The position numbers and the translations under genes were made by a program. Positions 25,026 through 33,092 of a stretch of DNA of 55,135 nucleotides are shown here, in pieces (the stretch's first letter is position 1; every line of letters starts with the position of its first letter). The notes beneath the pieces are model-generated. The model did not search any database. It was not told where the DNA came from and saw only the letters and a list, made by a program, of their open reading frames with translations. The stretch covers positions 1 to 55,135 of the forward strand of contig NZ_MLBG01000016.1 of assembly GCF_001936595.1 (NCBI RefSeq). The letters are read 5' to 3'. This DNA comes from Desulfovibrio sp. DV (GTDB taxonomy: Bacteria; Desulfobacterota; Desulfovibrionia; Desulfovibrionales; Desulfovibrionaceae).

Positions 25026-25658
25026 ATGGACGCGGCTGCACGGGCCACGCTCATTCATACCCGGCTCAAGTCAGTCTACCCTGACCCCAAGCCGGCTCTT
25101 GTCCATCGCAACGCCTACGAACTCCTCGTGGCCACGGTGCTTGCCGCCCAGTGCACCGATGCCCGGGTCAATACCGTCACGCCCGAATTTTTCCGCCGCT
25201 GGCCTGACCCCGCCGCCCTGTCCCGGGCTGCGGTGGCCGAGGTCGAAGCCGTTGTCCATGCCACGGGTTTTTTTCGGCAAAAGGCCAAGAATCTGGTGGC
25301 CGCCGCCAACATCCTCGTCGCCCGCCACGGCGGCGCCGTCCCGGCCAGCATGGCCGCACTCACCGCCCTGCCCGGAGTCGCCCGCAAGACCGCCAATATC
25401 GTTTTGTCCAATGCCCTGGGCATTAACGAGGGCATCGCCGTTGACACCCACGTGCGCCGACTGGCCTTCCGTATGGGCTTGACGACATCGGAAAACCCGG
25501 TCATCATTGAAAAAGATTTGATGCCGCTGTTTGCGCGAAACGACTATGGGGAGATCAACCACCTGCTCGTCCTGTTCGGACGCGACGTGTGCAAGGCCCG
25601 CTCCCCCCGCTGCCACAGCTGCATCCTGGATGATATCTGCCCCAAAATCGGGGTTTGA
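25026..25658 (+). CDS. nth: Endonuclease III
   Basis: ATG 25026 gives a 210-residue product, the normal length, with GGAG ten bases upstream. The helix-hairpin-helix LPGVARKTANIVL holds the catalytic Lys, VDTHVRRL holds the catalytic Asp, and the C-terminus has the four-cysteine iron-sulfur loop C-x6-C-x2-C-x5-C (CKARSPRCHSCILDDIC). It is a bifunctional DNA glycosylase/AP lyase for oxidised pyrimidines. It may be co-transcribed with pdaD (67-base gap). Confidence 0.95.
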   Translation: MDAAARATLIHTRLKSVYPDPKPALVHRNAYELLVATVLAAQCTDARVNTVTPEFFRRWPDPAALSRAAVAEVEAVVHATGFFRQKAKNLVAAANILVARHGGAVPASMAALTALPGVARKTANIVLSNALGINEGIAVDTHVRRLAFRMGLTTSENPVIIEKDLMPLFARNDYGEINHLLVLFGRDVCKARSPRCHSCILDDICPKIGV

Positions 25659-25733
25659 CCGCCCTATGCCCATGCGACGACGCCCGGGACGTTCCCCCTG
25701 CCGATCCGGCGTCGGTCCACCCCGAGGCCCCCT

Positions 25734-28607
25734 ATGCCAGCCATGACCGCTTCTCCCGCTGCCTCGCGCAGCGACCGACTGGTCCTTGTCGCCGTGTTCC
25801 TGGTTTCCGGAGCATCGGCTCTTCTTTTCGAAACCCTGTGGTTCCATCTGGCCGGGTTGACCTTTGGCGTCGGCATCCATGCCAGCGCCCTGGTCCTGTC
25901 GAGCTTCATGGGCGGGCTGGCTCTCGGCAACGCGCTCATTTCCCGGTTTGGCCGCGACGTCACCGACCCGGTGCGCTTTTACGCCGTCATGGAACTGCTG
26001 GTCGGCCTGTGGGGGGCGCTGCTCGTCGTTTGTTTCCCCATGCTTTCGGTCTGGCTCGGCGCCATGCTCCATCCGGCCCTGGATACGCCGCCGCTGCTCA
26101 ACACCTTGCGGTTCGCCTTTTCCTTCCTGCTCTTCCTGCTGCCGGCCACGGCCATGGGCGTGACCCTGCCCCTTCTGGTCAAAGCCCTGGCCCGGCGTCC
26201 CGGCGAATTCGGCAAGGCGCTGGGACGGCTTTACGGCGTCAACACCCTGGGGGCCTGCCTGGGGGCGCTCCTTGGCGAGGCCGTGCTCATAGCCCCTCTT
26301 GGACTGGTCGGCACCGGGCTGTTCGCTGCCGGGCTCAATGTGCTGGCGGCGGTGGGCGCCTTGAGCATTGCCGCACGCTTCCGGGACGAACCGGTTCGCC
26401 AGGACGCCCCGGCCAAACCCGCCCCGGCCCCGCTCACCGGCCGGGCCAGACGGCTCCTTTTGGCCGGTTTCCTGGCCGGGGCCGGCTTTCTGGCCCTGGA
26501 AGTGGTCTGGACCCGCTTTTTGCAACTGTTCGTGCGCTCAACCAGTCTGGCCTTTGCCGTCATGCTGTCGGTGATCCTGGCCGGCATCGGCCTTGGCGGC
26601 ATGTTCGCCGGGTGGTGGCTGCGCCGGGAGGCTGACGGCCGGCGCATCACCGCTCCCCTGGCCCTGCTGGTGGCTGCTGCGGCCCTGGCCTCGTTCCGGC
26701 TGTTTGAAGCCGCTTCCGGGGTGTCCATCGCCGACTACCAGGCCCTGGACTGGCGGTATGTCGCCCTGCTCTCGGTCACCCTCATGTTTCCGGCCGCCTT
26801 TGTCTCGGGCATTCTCTTTACCGCCCTGGCCGAGGCCTTCCACCGCGAAGTGGGCGACCGGGCCCGGTCGGCCGGGCTGGTGGCCATGGCCAACACCCTG
26901 GGGGCCATGGCTGGACCGCTTTTGGCCGGATTTGTTCTGATCCCGGCCATGGGCATGGAAAAAACGCTGTTTCTCCTGTGCCTTCTCTATCTCCTGCCGG
27001 CGATGCTGTGCGCCGGGGACACGCCGCCCTGGCCCTCCTTTCGCACCAACCGCTTCCTGCAGGGAACTGTGGCTGCTTTCGCCCTGTTCCTGGCTCTTTT
27101 CCCGTTCGGGTCCATGCGGGACTACCTGAACCGGGCCTGCCTGGACTTCCTCAAGGACGGCGAAACCCTGCTTCGGACCGTGGAGGGCGTGGCCGGGACG
27201 CTTCAGTACCTGCGCAAGGATTACCTGGGCCAGCCGCTTTATTACCGGCTGGTCACCGACGGCTATTCGATGTCGTCCACGGACCGCAGCGCCCGGCGCT
27301 ATATGAAGCTTTTCGGCTATTTCCCCGAAGCCGTGCTGCCAAATCCCAAATCCGCCCTGCTCATCTGCTTCGGCACGGGTTCGACCGCCACGGCCCTGGT
27401 CGAGGACAAGCGCCTGGAGCGTATCGACGTGGTGGACATTTCCCGCGACGTCCTGGCCGGCAGCAAGGTGGTCTATCCCCAGCCCGGCACCAATCCCCTG
27501 GATGATCCCCGGGTCACGGCCCACGTCGAGGACGGCCGGTTCTACCTCCTGGCCACGCGCCAGAAATTCGACATCATAACGGCCGAACCGCCGCCACCCA
27601 TGATGGCCGGCGTGGTCAATCTCTATTCCCGGGAATACTTCGCACTCATGCGCGACCGCTTAAACGACGGCGGCATGGTCACCTATTGGCTGCCGGTGTT
27701 TGAGTTGTCCCCTGGCGACGCCAAGGCCATTCTCAAGGCGTTTAGCGAGGTCTTCGAGCATAGCTCCCTGTGGATGGGGGATAATTTCAACTGGATGATG
27801 GTTGGGGTCAAAAAGCCCAAAGGCCCCAAGCCGGCCGCTGATTTCCCGGCCCTGTGGACGACGGGTCCCACCGCCGAGGGGCTGCGCCAGATTGCCCTCG
27901 AGAAACCGGCCCAGCTCGGCGCGCTCTTCATGCTCGACGGCAAAGCCCTGGCCGACTACCTCGGCGACGCCAAGCCGCTGACCGACAACTATCCCAAACG
28001 CCTGACCGGCTACCCGGAAAACCCGCAAGCCCAGCAGCGCGATGTCGCCACCCACTATGCCCTTATGGACACCCTGGCCTCGCGGGAACGTTTTGCCCAG
28101 TCTGCCGAGGCCGAACTGCTCTTGCCGCCCCCGGTCAAGGCCGAAGCCGAGGGCTGGTTTGAGACGCAGCAGATCATGAATGTCTTTCTCAACAATATGA
28201 TCCCGCCGCCGCCGCCGCTGCCTGCCGTCAATTACGTGCTGACGGGAACGGAGCTGACCGTTTTGCCGCTGTGGCTCATGAAATCCGATCCCAAAAAGGT
28301 CGAGATCGTGGAGAAGGCCCTGGCCGCCGGAATGCCGCCTTCAGCCGAAACCGAGTTTCAGCTCGGGGTCAAGGCCCTGGCCGAGCGCAACTATCTGCTG
28401 GCCGAAGCCAAGCTCAAGCGTTCCCAGGACCTGGGCTACCCAAGCAATCTCGCCCCGGCCCGGGTCTATATCCTGTGCATGGCCGGGATGCTCTCCCAGG
28501 CCGAGGAACTGGCCCGGAGCGCCTTCAAGGGCGCCCAAGCCAGCCCCTCTGCCCGGACCTACATGGAATGGCTGGCCACGACCTTCGGCTTTACCAGTCC
28601 GTTTTAG
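25734..28607 (+). CDS. Large membrane/spermidine-synthase fusion protein
   Basis: A 957-residue protein with GAGG before ATG 25734. Residues 1-460 form about a dozen membrane helices (ASALLFETLWFHLAGLTFGV is the typical first block), with basic loops between. Residues about 535-690 are a SAM-binding spermidine-synthase-like domain (ALLICFGTGSTATALV, IDVVDISRDVL, DIITAEPPPPM). The final 250 residues, including a PPPPPLP stretch and helical EFQLGVKALAERNYLLAEA, look like TPR-type helices. The acidic residue of motif IV is replaced by AEPPPP, so standard aminopropyl transfer is doubtful. It is twice the length of the relative at 10170. Confidence 0.85.
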   Translation: MPAMTASPAASRSDRLVLVAVFLVSGASALLFETLWFHLAGLTFGVGIHASALVLSSFMGGLALGNALISRFGRDVTDPVRFYAVMELLVGLWGALLVVCFPMLSVWLGAMLHPALDTPPLLNTLRFAFSFLLFLLPATAMGVTLPLLVKALARRPGEFGKALGRLYGVNTLGACLGALLGEAVLIAPLGLVGTGLFAAGLNVLAAVGALSIAARFRDEPVRQDAPAKPAPAPLTGRARRLLLAGFLAGAGFLALEVVWTRFLQLFVRSTSLAFAVMLSVILAGIGLGGMFAGWWLRREADGRRITAPLALLVAAAALASFRLFEAASGVSIADYQALDWRYVALLSVTLMFPAAFVSGILFTALAEAFHREVGDRARSAGLVAMANTLGAMAGPLLAGFVLIPAMGMEKTLFLLCLLYLLPAMLCAGDTPPWPSFRTNRFLQGTVAAFALFLALFPFGSMRDYLNRACLDFLKDGETLLRTVEGVAGTLQYLRKDYLGQPLYYRLVTDGYSMSSTDRSARRYMKLFGYFPEAVLPNPKSALLICFGTGSTATALVEDKRLERIDVVDISRDVLAGSKVVYPQPGTNPLDDPRVTAHVEDGRFYLLATRQKFDIITAEPPPPMMAGVVNLYSREYFALMRDRLNDGGMVTYWLPVFELSPGDAKAILKAFSEVFEHSSLWMGDNFNWMMVGVKKPKGPKPAADFPALWTTGPTAEGLRQIALEKPAQLGALFMLDGKALADYLGDAKPLTDNYPKRLTGYPENPQAQQRDVATHYALMDTLASRERFAQSAEAELLLPPPVKAEAEGWFETQQIMNVFLNNMIPPPPPLPAVNYVLTGTELTVLPLWLMKSDPKKVEIVEKALAAGMPPSAETEFQLGVKALAERNYLLAEAKLKRSQDLGYPSNLAPARVYILCMAGMLSQAEELARSAFKGAQASPSARTYMEWLATTFGFTSPF

Positions 28608-28718
28608 GGCTGCCATCAAAACTTTCGATCAAATAGGAAAGAAAGCATCACATCATTCGATTTGACCTGGACCTGGGCTCGTCGGCTACCTTGCGGCAAA
28701 TCGTAAGGAGTGCACCCC

Positions 28719-29324
28719 ATGGACAGATCGCTTGATTGCCGGGGACTGGCCTGTCCCGGTCCGGTTCTTTGTTGCAAGGAATGCGTCGAAAAAGAGGCCC
28801 CGTCCACCCTGACCATCACGGTCGACAATGAGGCGGCCCGGGAAAACGTCGCCCGGTTCCTGGGGATGCGCGGCTACGCCGTCACCGTGGCCGAGGCCTC
28901 GGGCGGGGTGTCCGTGTTGACAGCCACGGCCGGCGCGGCCGGCCCGGACACGGCCCCTGCACCGTCTGCCGCCACGGCCGAGACCGGAGCCAGGACCGTG
29001 GCCTTTCTGACCGCCGACACCATCGGCCGGGGGGATGAGACCCTTGGGGCCAAGCTCATGGTCAACTTCCTTGGCACCTTGCCGGAACTGGGCGACCGCC
29101 TGTGGCGTATTGTCCTGGTCAATGGCGCTGTCCGCCTGGCCGTTGCCGGCAGTCCGGCCCTGGACAAGCTCAAGGCCCTGGCCGAGGCCGGTGTATCCAT
29201 CCTCGTGTGCGGCACCTGCCTGGACTTTTACGGCATTTTGGACAAGAAAGAGGTCGGCCAGACCACCAACATGCTCGATGTGGTCACGAGCCTTGACCTC
29301 GCGGACAAGATTATCCAAATTTAA
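28719..29324 (+). CDS. yedF: YedF-type sulfurtransferase-like protein (TusA plus DsrE domains)
   Basis: ATG 28719 is used because AAGGAG lies ten bases upstream; GTG 28710 is in frame but too close. The N-terminal TusA-like domain (1-75) has the CPGP motif (LDCRGLACPGPVL) with the sulfur-carrying cysteine. An Ala/Pro-rich linker joins it to a DsrE-like domain with a second cysteine pair VCGTCLDFYG. This two-domain form is annotated as selenium metabolism protein YedF, often found near selenium genes; no selD or selA is seen here. It is a candidate carrier of persulfide or selenide. Confidence 0.85.
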   Translation: MDRSLDCRGLACPGPVLCCKECVEKEAPSTLTITVDNEAARENVARFLGMRGYAVTVAEASGGVSVLTATAGAAGPDTAPAPSAATAETGARTVAFLTADTIGRGDETLGAKLMVNFLGTLPELGDRLWRIVLVNGAVRLAVAGSPALDKLKALAEAGVSILVCGTCLDFYGILDKKEVGQTTNMLDVVTSLDLADKIIQI

Positions 29325-29342
29325 CAACAGGCTCTTTGCATG

Positions 29343-29368
29343 CGGGCCGTTGTCATCCAAGCGGCCCG
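29343..29368 (+). other. GC-rich hairpin after yedF
   Basis: CGGGCCG (29343-29349) pairs with CGGCCCG (29362-29368) across a 12-base loop. No tight T-tract follows (TTATCCATCTTTT), so this is at best a weak terminator between yedF and the kinase gene. Confidence 0.35.
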
Positions 29369-29443
29369 TTATCCATCTTTTGGGGCGCAGCCCGACCCCT
29401 TGGAAGGTCGCCCCATGGCCGAAGCAGTCTTCAGGAATCAGCA

Positions 29444-30577
29444 ATGCCGGACGAAACGCCCACCACCTTTTTTTTACCGGCCGAGCGTCTCGACCAAACC
29501 AGCATCGAACGCATCTCCAGGGAAATCGCCCGATCCCCTTCGGCCGTCACCTTGTCGCTGATGCCTCTGGCCATCCTCATCATCAATGATACCCGCCAGA
29601 TCGTCTATGCCAACGCCCGCTTCCTTTCCCTGGCCAACCTGACCGACGAAAACGACGTCATCGGCCTCCGCATAGGCGAAGCCCTGGGCTGCGAACACGC
29701 CGACGACAATGCCGGAGGCTGCGGCACCACGCGGTTTTGCCAGTACTGCGGCGCGGCCCAGGCCGTTGTCAAAAGCCTGGAAGGGGATCGGGGCACCCAG
29801 GAATGTTCCATCAGCCGCACCACCAGCACCACCCTTGAAGCGCTCAATTTGCAAGTGTGGGCTGTACCCATGGTCATTGAGGGCCACAAGCTCGTCATCA
29901 ATTCCATTCTCGACATTGCCCACGAAAAAGCCCTGCGTGGTTTCGAACGCATCTTTTTCCACGACATCATCAATGCCGTCACCGGCATCAAAGGCATTCA
30001 CGACATCATGGCCTTTGACCTGCCCGTGGACTACACTGCCGAACTGGATCTGCTGCGCCGGGCCATTGACGACATCCAGGACATCGTCGAGACCCAGCGC
30101 GACTTCCTGGCGGTTGAAACCAAGGAATACCGCAACTCCTTTTCCTGGATTGAGACCCGCGAAGTCCTTACCTATCTCGCAGCCTATTGCCAGGCGTTCA
30201 ATCCGGGCGGCAAGCGTCGTCTGGTCGTTGCCCCCGAAACCGTGGCCAGGACTTTTTCCTCAGACGCCCGCATCATCCAGCGCATCATGGTCAACATGAT
30301 CAAAAATGCCCTGGAAGCCTCGGCTCCGGGCGAATGCGTGACCATCGGATGCGACGCGCCCAACGGAACCATCGTTTTCTGGGTGCACAATCCGGGGGCC
30401 TTGCCTGAGGAAACCCAAATGCGCATTTTTGAAAAAGGCTATTCCACCAAAGGTGAGGGACGGGGATTTGGCACCTACAGCATGCGTCTTTTTGCCCGAC
30501 AATGCCTGGGAGCGGATGTGAGGTTCACATCCGCCTGCAGCGCCGGCACACGTTTTGAACTTGTGGTGCCGGTCTAG
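29444..30577 (+). CDS. Soluble PAS histidine kinase with a four-cysteine motif
   Basis: ATG 29444 (MPDETPTTFF) has AGGAA eight bases upstream. The 377-residue protein has no membrane helix. A PAS domain at about 35-160 contains Cys83, Cys93, Cys99 and Cys102 (CX9CX5CX2C, around GGCGTTRFCQYCGAA), which could hold zinc, iron-sulfur or act as a redox switch. The H-box is the HDxxN type (FFHDIINAVTGI, His173). The ATPase has MVNMIKNALEAS and GRGFGTYSMRLF. It likely senses redox or metal state in the cytoplasm. No response regulator is adjacent; the pseudouridine synthase begins three bases later. Confidence 0.85.
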   Translation: MPDETPTTFFLPAERLDQTSIERISREIARSPSAVTLSLMPLAILIINDTRQIVYANARFLSLANLTDENDVIGLRIGEALGCEHADDNAGGCGTTRFCQYCGAAQAVVKSLEGDRGTQECSISRTTSTTLEALNLQVWAVPMVIEGHKLVINSILDIAHEKALRGFERIFFHDIINAVTGIKGIHDIMAFDLPVDYTAELDLLRRAIDDIQDIVETQRDFLAVETKEYRNSFSWIETREVLTYLAAYCQAFNPGGKRRLVVAPETVARTFSSDARIIQRIMVNMIKNALEASAPGECVTIGCDAPNGTIVFWVHNPGALPEETQMRIFEKGYSTKGEGRGFGTYSMRLFARQCLGADVRFTSACSAGTRFELVVPV

Positions 30578-30580
30578 CGT

Positions 30581-31420
30581 ATGGATGCACTTTCCCCCCC
30601 CATGCGCATCAACAAGGCCCTGGCTGCCGCCGGGGTCTGCTCCCGCCGCCATGCCGACGAACTCGTGGCTGCCGGCCGGGTCACGGTCAACGGGACCATC
30701 GTCACCGAGCAGGGCTTGAAGATTGATCCCGCCCGGGACAGCCTGGCCGTGGACGGCGTTCCCGTGGTCCTGGCCGCAGCCGATGCCGCGCCGCTGACCG
30801 TCATGCACCACAAAAAAGCCGGCGTGGTGACCACGGCCAACGATCCCGATGGCCGGCCAACGGTTTTTGACCAGCTGCCTGAACCCTGGCGCGGCCGACG
30901 CCTGTTTTCCGTTGGCCGGCTCGACTACTATTCCGAGGGTCTGCTGCTGCTTACGACCGACGGCGAACTGGCCTTTCGCCTGGCTCACCCCCGCTGGCAC
31001 GTGACCAAACGCTATCAGGTGGCGGTGCGCGGCCGGGTGACGCCGCAATCCCTGGACGTCATGCGAAACGGGATGCGTCTGGCCGAGGGCGAGTTGCTCG
31101 CCCCGGTGCGGACAGAACTGGTCGGCCGGCCGTCAGACGACCGTTTTGTCCTTGAAATGGAACTCACCCAGGGGATTAACCGGCAGATTCGGCGCATGTG
31201 CCGCGATCTTGGCCTGACGGTCCTCACCCTGGTGCGCATTGCCCAGGGACCGCTTATTCTCGGCGATCTGCCCCCCGGGCAGTACCGGCTGCTGACCCCA
31301 AACGAAACCGACGCCCTGTACCAGAGCGTGGAACTGGACCCAGGGGCCATGTCGGCCAACCCCGCTTCCACCCCGGCCCGGCCGGCCGCAGACGCCGCGC
31401 CTTCGCGCCGCAAAGCCTAG
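30581..31420 (+). CDS. RsuA/RluB-family pseudouridine synthase
   Basis: The frame starts at ATG 30581, with ATG 30602 possible. The N-terminal S4 RNA-binding domain (MRINKALAAAGVCSRRHADE) is followed by the synthase core with the catalytic Asp in VGRLDYYSEGLLLLT; most relatives have Thr or Thr-like residues where Ser is seen here. INRQIRRMCRDLGL is the second family motif. The target is probably 23S or 16S rRNA, with RluB most likely given the length of 279 residues. The C-terminal 25 residues are Pro/Ala-rich and non-conserved. Confidence 0.9.
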   Translation: MDALSPPMRINKALAAAGVCSRRHADELVAAGRVTVNGTIVTEQGLKIDPARDSLAVDGVPVVLAAADAAPLTVMHHKKAGVVTTANDPDGRPTVFDQLPEPWRGRRLFSVGRLDYYSEGLLLLTTDGELAFRLAHPRWHVTKRYQVAVRGRVTPQSLDVMRNGMRLAEGELLAPVRTELVGRPSDDRFVLEMELTQGINRQIRRMCRDLGLTVLTLVRIAQGPLILGDLPPGQYRLLTPNETDALYQSVELDPGAMSANPASTPARPAADAAPSRRKA

Positions 31421-31436
31421 CCCGACCGTCGCCCGC

Positions 31437-32111
31437 TTATTCGATCACCCGCCGGACATGGGACAGACAGTCCCGGTACCAGCCGGCATAGCGCCGCACG
31501 GCCACGCCGGTCTTGTGGGAATCGATGAGCTGCCCGTCGCCCAGCCACACAGCCACGTGGGAGACGCGCGAGCCGTCGCGGCTGGTGATAAAAAGCAGAT
31601 CGCCCACGGCCCAGGGTTCATCCGGGGCCAGTCGCCGGCCCGGAGCCTTGGGACCATCGGCCTGGGCCGCGATGGCAGAGGTGAAACGCAGGCCGAGGCC
31701 ATAGTTGTAGACCCAGGACGTGAAGTTGGAGCAGTCCAGCCCCGGCCCCTCGCCCGGCGGATCGTAGGCCGGGATGTGGTGGTGGCGATAGGCCAGCCCG
31801 ACATAGCGCCGGGCCACGGCAGCCACCCGCGCCCGTTTCCAGGCCAGGGCCTCGTACCCGGCCGGGACGGCCACGGGCGGATAGGCGGCGGACCTGGGTC
31901 CCCAACTGCCCAGAGCGGGATTGCCGTACCACGCCCCTGGCGGCACAGCCGACTGGGGCAGACGGTCCCGTTGCGGGAAATCCCCGGTCACCGCCTCCAG
32001 GGGAATGGCCGAGGCGGCCCTCGACGATACCGGGGCGGCAAGGCCGGGCAGCAGGAACATTCCCATCAGCAGAACCATGGTCCGGTAAAGCGTCTGAGTG
32101 GTCTTGTCCAT
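31437..32111 (-). CDS. Exported NlpC/P60 peptidase
   Basis: The 224-residue protein has an N-terminal signal peptide (MVLLMGMFLLPGLAAPVSSRA). A spacer follows, then an NlpC/P60 domain with the triad: Cys in GLDCSNFTSWVYNY, His in VSHVAVWLG, and a polar residue in LIDSHKTG. Such enzymes cut peptide stems of peptidoglycan or related amide bonds. RYVGLAYRHHHIPAYDPP is the usual entry to the fold. The ribosome site is weak. It converges with the pseudouridine synthase gene. Confidence 0.88.
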   Translation of the reverse strand: MDKTTQTLYRTMVLLMGMFLLPGLAAPVSSRAASAIPLEAVTGDFPQRDRLPQSAVPPGAWYGNPALGSWGPRSAAYPPVAVPAGYEALAWKRARVAAVARRYVGLAYRHHHIPAYDPPGEGPGLDCSNFTSWVYNYGLGLRFTSAIAAQADGPKAPGRRLAPDEPWAVGDLLFITSRDGSRVSHVAVWLGDGQLIDSHKTGVAVRRYAGWYRDCLSHVRRVIE

Positions 32112-32127
32112 GGCCCGTCATGGCATG

Positions 32128-32147
32128 GCTTGCCCGACCGGGCAAGC
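32128..32147. repeat. Perfect inverted repeat GCTTGCCCG / CGGGCAAGC
   Basis: A nine-base inverted repeat with a two-base centre lies 17 bases upstream of the NlpC/P60 start. Without a T-tract it is not a terminator; it may be an operator or an mRNA hairpin in the leader of that gene. Confidence 0.5.
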
Positions 32148-32158
32148 CGTACCCCGCC

Positions 32159-32196
32159 AAAACGCCCGCACCAGCCAAAGCCGGATGCGGGCGTTT
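32159..32196 (-). terminator. Terminator after the DUF2087 gene
   Basis: AAACGCCCGCA (32160-32170) pairs perfectly with TGCGGGCGTTT (32186-32196), 11 bp. Read on the minus strand the stem ends in TTTT. It sits 15 bases after the DUF2087 stop. Confidence 0.8.
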
Positions 32197-32210
32197 GCCT
32201 GCGCAGCGTA

Positions 32211-32789
32211 TCAGGACGCGGCAGACGGATGTGCCTGGGGCGCGCCGGACCTGGCCAACTGCCGGATCAGCTCCAGCCCAAGCGGCGTGGGCCGCCCTTC
32301 CACCCGGCGGTACTCCCGGCAGTCCGGAGTCCGTACCAGCAGGCCCGTATCGCAGAGTTGGCGACGCAGCAAGGCGGCATCGCCGAAACTGTGCTGGGCG
32401 TTTAGGTGCTCGTTGACCTCCCGTTCGTTCATGACGCGGCGAGCGGGAATGCGCGACCACAAGAGCCACAGGCAGGGTTGCTGTTCGCTGTGCTTGGCCG
32501 GCCAGCGGAGAAGCCGCCCGGCCGGGTCGAAGTGGCGCAGGAGGCGCTTTAGGCGCACGAAATCGACCGAGGCCTGCAACGGCGGCGTTGTCGGGAGCTT
32601 GGCCAGTTGTTCGCGGGCCTGGGCATTGGCCCGGAAATGCTGGAAATTGCGGCAGCCGGCCGATTTGGCCAGGATGTTGAGCAGTTCCACATGACCGGGA
32701 GTGTCCCCGGACTCGGCCAGACGAGTGCGCAAAGACTTGGCCAAAGCGGTTATGTCGTCAACATGAAAGGGAAATAAATCGCGTGACAT
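32211..32789 (-). CDS. DUF2087-domain protein, possible transcriptional regulator
   Basis: The ATG at 32789 is preceded by AAGGAT. The 192-residue protein has an N-terminal helical region (DITALAKSLRTRLAESGDTPGH; GCRNFQHFRANAQ) and a C-terminal DUF2087 domain (residues 75-165: HFDPAGRLLRWPAKHSEQQP; VNEHLNAQHSFGDAALLRRQ; REYRRV). DUF2087 proteins have a winged-helix-like form and often occur with ArsR-type regulators; a DNA-binding role is inferred, not shown. It is monocistronic, with a terminator downstream and about 300 bases of leader region upstream shared with the suf end. Confidence 0.75.
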   Translation of the reverse strand: MSRDLFPFHVDDITALAKSLRTRLAESGDTPGHVELLNILAKSAGCRNFQHFRANAQAREQLAKLPTTPPLQASVDFVRLKRLLRHFDPAGRLLRWPAKHSEQQPCLWLLWSRIPARRVMNEREVNEHLNAQHSFGDAALLRRQLCDTGLLVRTPDCREYRRVEGRPTPLGLELIRQLARSGAPQAHPSAAS

Positions 32790-33092
32790 CGCTTATCCTT
32801 GAAGCGTGCCTGTCCATGGAGGGAGTGTCGGTGGTCGCCGTCTTCCGACGCGGCACGGGATAAGGTGTCGGTACGGAATGGAAAACGCGGCAGGTTTAGC
32901 ACCCCTTGCGGGGCGGCGACGCCTGGGTGAACTGCCGACCGGGTTTCGGCTTATCCCAGGTTTGGGTCTTTGGCAACAGCCAGACGGCGCAAAAAAGCCG
33001 GAGCCCCAGCGGACTCCGGCCATGAAAACCTGGACGTACCGGCTGCCGCAAACGGCAACCGGCGATCAGGACATACCTTTCGGCCAGCCAGC
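32790..33092. other. Non-coding gap of about 300 bases with several hairpins
   Basis: No believable gene lies here; an open frame at 32806-33096 has composition and length typical of chance. The left part should hold the DUF2087 promoter. Between 32888 and 32960 there are nested pairings: CGGCAG (32888) with CTGCCG (32932), ACCCC with GGGG around 32901-32913, and CCTGGG-TGAACT-GCCGA ... TCGGC-TTAT-CCCAGG (32922-32960), a two-part stem with an internal loop. The right part contains the suf terminator. Confidence 0.5.
32991..33020 (-). terminator. Terminator of the suf operon
   Basis: GCCGGAG and CTCCGGC pair (32997-33003 with 33014-33020). Read on the minus strand the stem is followed by six T residues. 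It lies about 70 bases beyond the SufB-like stop. Confidence 0.85.

Noticed and set aside
32881-32930. CRISPR-like repeat (GTCGCC...GGGG motif on the minus strand)
   Set aside because: It occurs only once, with no spaced copies and no cas genes.
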